Of a stretch of DNA of 5,357 nt, positions 4,788 to 5,357 are shown piece after piece (the first letter of the stretch is position 1; each line of letters starts with the position of its first letter). Under the pieces are notes generated by a model. It ran no database searches. It was not told the origin of the DNA and saw only the letters and a program-made list of their open reading frames with translations. The stretch comes from a bacterium (GTDB lineage Bacteria > Patescibacteriota > Minisyncoccia > UBA6257 > Colwellbacteraceae), in contig JAJZPD010000039.1 in assembly GCA_021811305.1 (NCBI GenBank), forward strand, positions 1 through 5,357. The letters run 5' to 3'. Both the position numbers and the translations under genes were made by a program.

Positions 4788-4803
4788 TCCGCCGCCTGGC
4801 GGA
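4788..4803. repeat. Small GC-rich palindrome inside an AT-rich repeat
   Basis: TCCGCC-GCCT-GGCGGA gives a 6-bp stem with a 4-nt loop. GATTTC occurs on both sides (4781-4786 and 4808-4813), so the palindrome appears to sit within the TTTCGGATTT repeat and may have been inserted there. Confidence 0.55.
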
Positions 4804-4822
4804 TTCTGATTTCGGATTTTCG

Positions 4823-4854
4823 TTATTTTGCATTTTGCACTTTTAGTTTTGCGC
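4823..4854. repeat. GCGCAAAG-family repeat copy (inverse orientation) before ileS
   Basis: The sequence TATTTTGCATTTTGCACTTT and the following TAGTTTTGCGCTAG are the inverse of the repeat arms found after argS and ssrA. It closes the gene-free stretch between argS and ileS (4532-4915), in which I see no open frame of note and no RNA gene. Confidence 0.5.
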
Positions 4855-4892
4855 TAGCGACGAGCCTTCTTTTCCGATACCCTTAAATAAGG

Positions 4893-4898
4893 TATATT
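4893..4898 (+). promoter_or_regulatory. Possible ileS -10 box
   Basis: TATATT (5 of 6 to TATAAT) ends 17 nt before the ileS ATG and would give a leader of about 10 nt without a Shine-Dalgarno. No convincing -35 box is visible. This is weaker than the argS and infC cases. Confidence 0.35.
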
Positions 4899-4915
4899 TT
4901 CCATATCCAATCTCT

Positions 4916-5357
4916 ATGCTGAAAGACCTTAAAGAGTATCATCCCGCCGAATTGGAGGCGAAGGTTGCCGACCTCTGGAAAAAAAGGCGCGTCTTCGAAA
5001 AGACCGTCAAATCACGCCGCGGACGCAAGAATTTCGTCTTCTACGAAGGGCCGCCTTACGCCAACGGCCATCCGGCCTTGCACCACATTCTGGCGCGAGT
5101 CTTTAAGGACATCATCTTGAGATACAAAACGATGCAGGGCTACAACGTCCCGCGCCGCGCGGGATGGGATACCCACGGCCTGCCGATTGAGCTTGGCGTA
5201 GAGAAGGAACTCGGCGTGAAGGAGAAGCGCGAGATCGAGGAGAAGATCGGTATCGAGGTTTTTAACGAAAAAGCCAAGGAGAACATCTGGAAGTATCTCT
5301 CCGAGTGGAAGGCTTTCACCGAGCGCATCGGCTACTGGCTCGACCTGGATAATCCGT
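4916..5357 (+). CDS. ileS: Isoleucyl-tRNA synthetase, N-terminal part (3' end outside window)
   Basis: IleRS charges tRNA-Ile and edits mischarged valine. Only 147 codons are present; the full family protein is about 900-1100 aa. Recognised by YEGPPYANGHPALHHILARV (43-62), which is the HIGH region, followed by FKDIILRYKTMQGY (63-76), RRAGWDTHGLPIE (80-92) and a long charged stretch leading to WKAFTERIGYWLDLDNP at the window edge. The HIGH motif reads ALHH (54-57): the first His and the Gly are replaced, a pattern close to GTHH/GAHH forms I recall from actinobacterial-type IleRS. The pattern fits IleRS better than ValRS or LeuRS. The start ATG follows AATCTCT with no Shine-Dalgarno. It lies downstream of a repeat-rich gap after argS and probably has its own promoter. 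Confidence 0.95.
   Translation, partial: MLKDLKEYHPAELEAKVADLWKKRRVFEKTVKSRRGRKNFVFYEGPPYANGHPALHHILARVFKDIILRYKTMQGYNVPRRAGWDTHGLPIELGVEKELGVKEKREIEEKIGIEVFNEKAKENIWKYLSEWKAFTERIGYWLDLDNP

Overview
The window looks like a piece of a Patescibacteria/CPR-type (Parcubacteria-like) bacterial genome. This is an inference from compact core translation genes, no Shine-Dalgarno sequence before any start, promoters that sit directly on start codons, and AT-rich repeats with inverted arms in nearly every intergenic gap. No species can be named. Every stop codon seen in the complete genes is TAA and no in-frame TGA occurs, so nothing here suggests a recoded UGA.

Layout from left to right. (1) At 1-77 there is the probable C-terminal tail of an unidentified plus-strand gene. 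It is followed by a Nudix hydrolase (82-606, +) of the Ap4A-hydrolase type. (2) A convergent, repeat-filled gap lies at 607-802. (3) A long minus-strand block, in transcription order: smpB (2750-2313), ssrA/tmRNA (2310-1982), then a terminator-like inverted repeat, then the IF3 operon infC (1844-1338), rpmI (1336-1157), rplT (1150-803). (4) A divergent promoter region at 2751-2845. (5) argS (2846-4531, +). (6) A 384-base gene-free stretch (4532-4915) made of several repeat families. (7) The 5' part of ileS (4916 to window end, +).

The theme is translation: trans-translation (SmpB and tmRNA side by side), initiation (IF3), two ribosomal large-subunit proteins, and two class I aminoacyl-tRNA synthetases. 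The Nudix enzyme may clean up diadenosine polyphosphates, which are side products of synthetases.

The most interesting points are three. The smpB stop codon lies 2 nt from the first base of tmRNA with no room for a tmRNA promoter, so one transcript probably carries both. The conserved IF3 N-terminus reads upstream of the first ATG to a probable AUC start, which sits where a TTGCCA-17-TAATAT promoter would begin transcription. argS and smpB both show a -10 box exactly 7 nt before the ATG, implying leaderless mRNAs. No wholly new gene system is visible; the novelty is in gene architecture and regulation.
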